DNA of 64,000 nt from Embleya scabrispora (GTDB taxonomy: Bacteria > Actinomycetota > Actinomycetes > Streptomycetales > Streptomycetaceae), in NCBI RefSeq assembly GCF_002024165.1, contig NZ_MWQN01000001.1, positions 4,877,501 through 4,941,500 on the forward strand, given 5' to 3'. Positions 63,228 to 64,000 of the stretch are shown in pieces. The stretch's first letter is position 1; every line of letters begins with the position of its first letter. Both the position numbers and the translations under genes were made by a program. A model generated the notes under the pieces. It was not told the DNA's origin. It worked only from the letters and a program-made list of their open reading frames with translations, and made no database searches.

Positions 63228-64000
63228 GTGCCCCGGATACACGGAGCATCGCGCACGGGGGCAGCGGGCGGCGGCATACGCCTCTTCGCGGGACTCATGG
63301 TGGCGCCGCTCATATTCATCGCAGGCTGCTCGTCCGACGGCGGCAAGTCCGAACCCGGCGGCTCCGGAGGTACTTCCGGCGGCACGGGGGGCGGCACGAA
63401 CAAGAAGGTCGCGGCCGGTCCGGCGACGATCGCGATCACTCCCGCCGACGGCACCAAGAGCGTGGAGACCGACGGTGTGCTCAAGGTCGACGCGACCGGG
63501 GGCAAGCTCACGTCGGTGGTGGTGACCGACGCCAAGGGCAAGGCCGTGGACGGGCAGCTGAGCCCCGACGGCGCCGGCTGGAAGCCGACCGCCCCGCTGG
63601 CCAACGGCGGCGCCTACACGGTGGCCGCCAAGGCCGCCAACGCGGACGGCGCCGAGGTCACCGCGCAGAGCAAGTTCAACACCAAGTCCGCCGACAACAC
63701 CTTCGTGGCCGACTTCAACGTCGCCCCCGACAGCACCTGGGGCGTCGGCGCCATCATCTCGCTGAAGTTCAACGCGCCGATCAAGGACAAGGCCGCGATC
63801 GAGCGCAACCTCAAGGTGGTCAGCGAGCCCGCCGTGCAGGGCTCGTGGTCCTGGCTCAAGGACCTCGATGGCAACGACCGGATCGACTACCGCCCGGAGA
63901 AGTACTGGGCGAGCGGTACGAAGGTCAACCTCAAGGCCAACCTGACCGGTGCCAAGGCGGCGCCGGGCGTCTACGGCAAGCAGACCAAGGACATCAAGTT
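63228..64000 (+). CDS. L,D-transpeptidase-type lipoprotein, 5' part
   Basis: Open to the window end (257 residues). Lipoprotein signal: GGGIRLFAGLMVAPLIFIAGCSSDGG with lipobox IAGC. A Gly/Ser linker is followed by an Ig-like domain (ATIAITPADGTKSVETDGVLKVDATGGKLTSVVVTDAKGKAV) and then a second one starting ADFNVAPDSTWGVGAIISLKFNAPI, the layout of actinobacterial Ldt enzymes that cross-link peptidoglycan at the outer face. The catalytic YkuD domain would follow outside the window. GTG 63228 has GGGAGGA 6 nt upstream. Orthologues are found next to the cytochrome oxidase operon. Confidence 0.8.
   Translation, partial: MPRIHGASRTGAAGGGIRLFAGLMVAPLIFIAGCSSDGGKSEPGGSGGTSGGTGGGTNKKVAAGPATIAITPADGTKSVETDGVLKVDATGGKLTSVVVTDAKGKAVDGQLSPDGAGWKPTAPLANGGAYTVAAKAANADGAEVTAQSKFNTKSADNTFVADFNVAPDSTWGVGAIISLKFNAPIKDKAAIERNLKVVSEPAVQGSWSWLKDLDGNDRIDYRPEKYWASGTKVNLKANLTGAKAAPGVYGKQTKDIK

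Overview
The DNA is GC-rich, uses many GTG starts with purine-rich Shine-Dalgarno (SD) sequences, and has a gene order familiar from Streptomyces and its relatives: glnE ... glnA, RDD protein, DUF4191, lipA, lipB, sucB, lpdA, pepA, cobS, cobT, cobU, pspA, nadA, hesB, PfkB-like kinase, NifS-TusA and ctaC-ctaD-ctaF. I read it as a chromosomal segment of a Streptomycetaceae-type actinomycete, interrupted by one mobile element.

Layout. 1-4363 is chromosome: the 3' end of glnE, a PAP2-type membrane protein, an MFS exporter behind three copies of a CsoR-type operator, and a frameshifted ScoMcrA-like HNH nuclease gene. 4531-29971 is an integrative mobilizable element inserted at the 3' end of glnA, bounded by a 16-bp direct repeat. 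29959-64000 is chromosome again: glnA with a double GlnR operator, lipoate synthesis, the E2/E3 components of 2-oxoacid dehydrogenase, leucyl aminopeptidase, late cobalamin assembly, a PspA pair, NAD and Fe-S genes, cytochrome c oxidase, and the start of an L,D-transpeptidase lipoprotein.

The element carries three blocks. The first is a defence block: a CBASS operon (CD-NTase, E2-E1 fusion Cap2), a convergent HNH-SAVED effector (Cap5), and a large STAND NTPase with a nuclease-like N-terminus. The second is a metabolic cargo block: an XRE-peptide deformylase fusion, then four translationally coupled glycosyltransferase-like genes, a P-loop kinase, an FkbM methyltransferase, a Nudix hydrolase and a frameshifted nuclease-like gene. 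The third is a mobility block: relaxase, MobC, DUF2637 membrane protein, a 24-bp iteron array, a DUF3631 ATPase, an AlpA-type excisionase, an XRE regulator and a tyrosine integrase. No FtsK/TraB-type DNA translocase is present, so transfer would need a helper.

The most unusual point is the integration junction. The integrase reading frame crosses the att core, so the integrated and excised forms encode different integrase C-termini: in the integrated form the frame stays open along the antisense strand of all of glnA, while in the excised circle it stops 24 bp past the core. A hairpin downstream of the original glnA site is closely copied inside the integrase 3' end, so glnA meets the same kind of hairpin after insertion.

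Three genes (3372-4363, 21159-21933, 36586-37955) are each broken by a single-base frameshift. These may be real decay or uncorrected sequencing indels.
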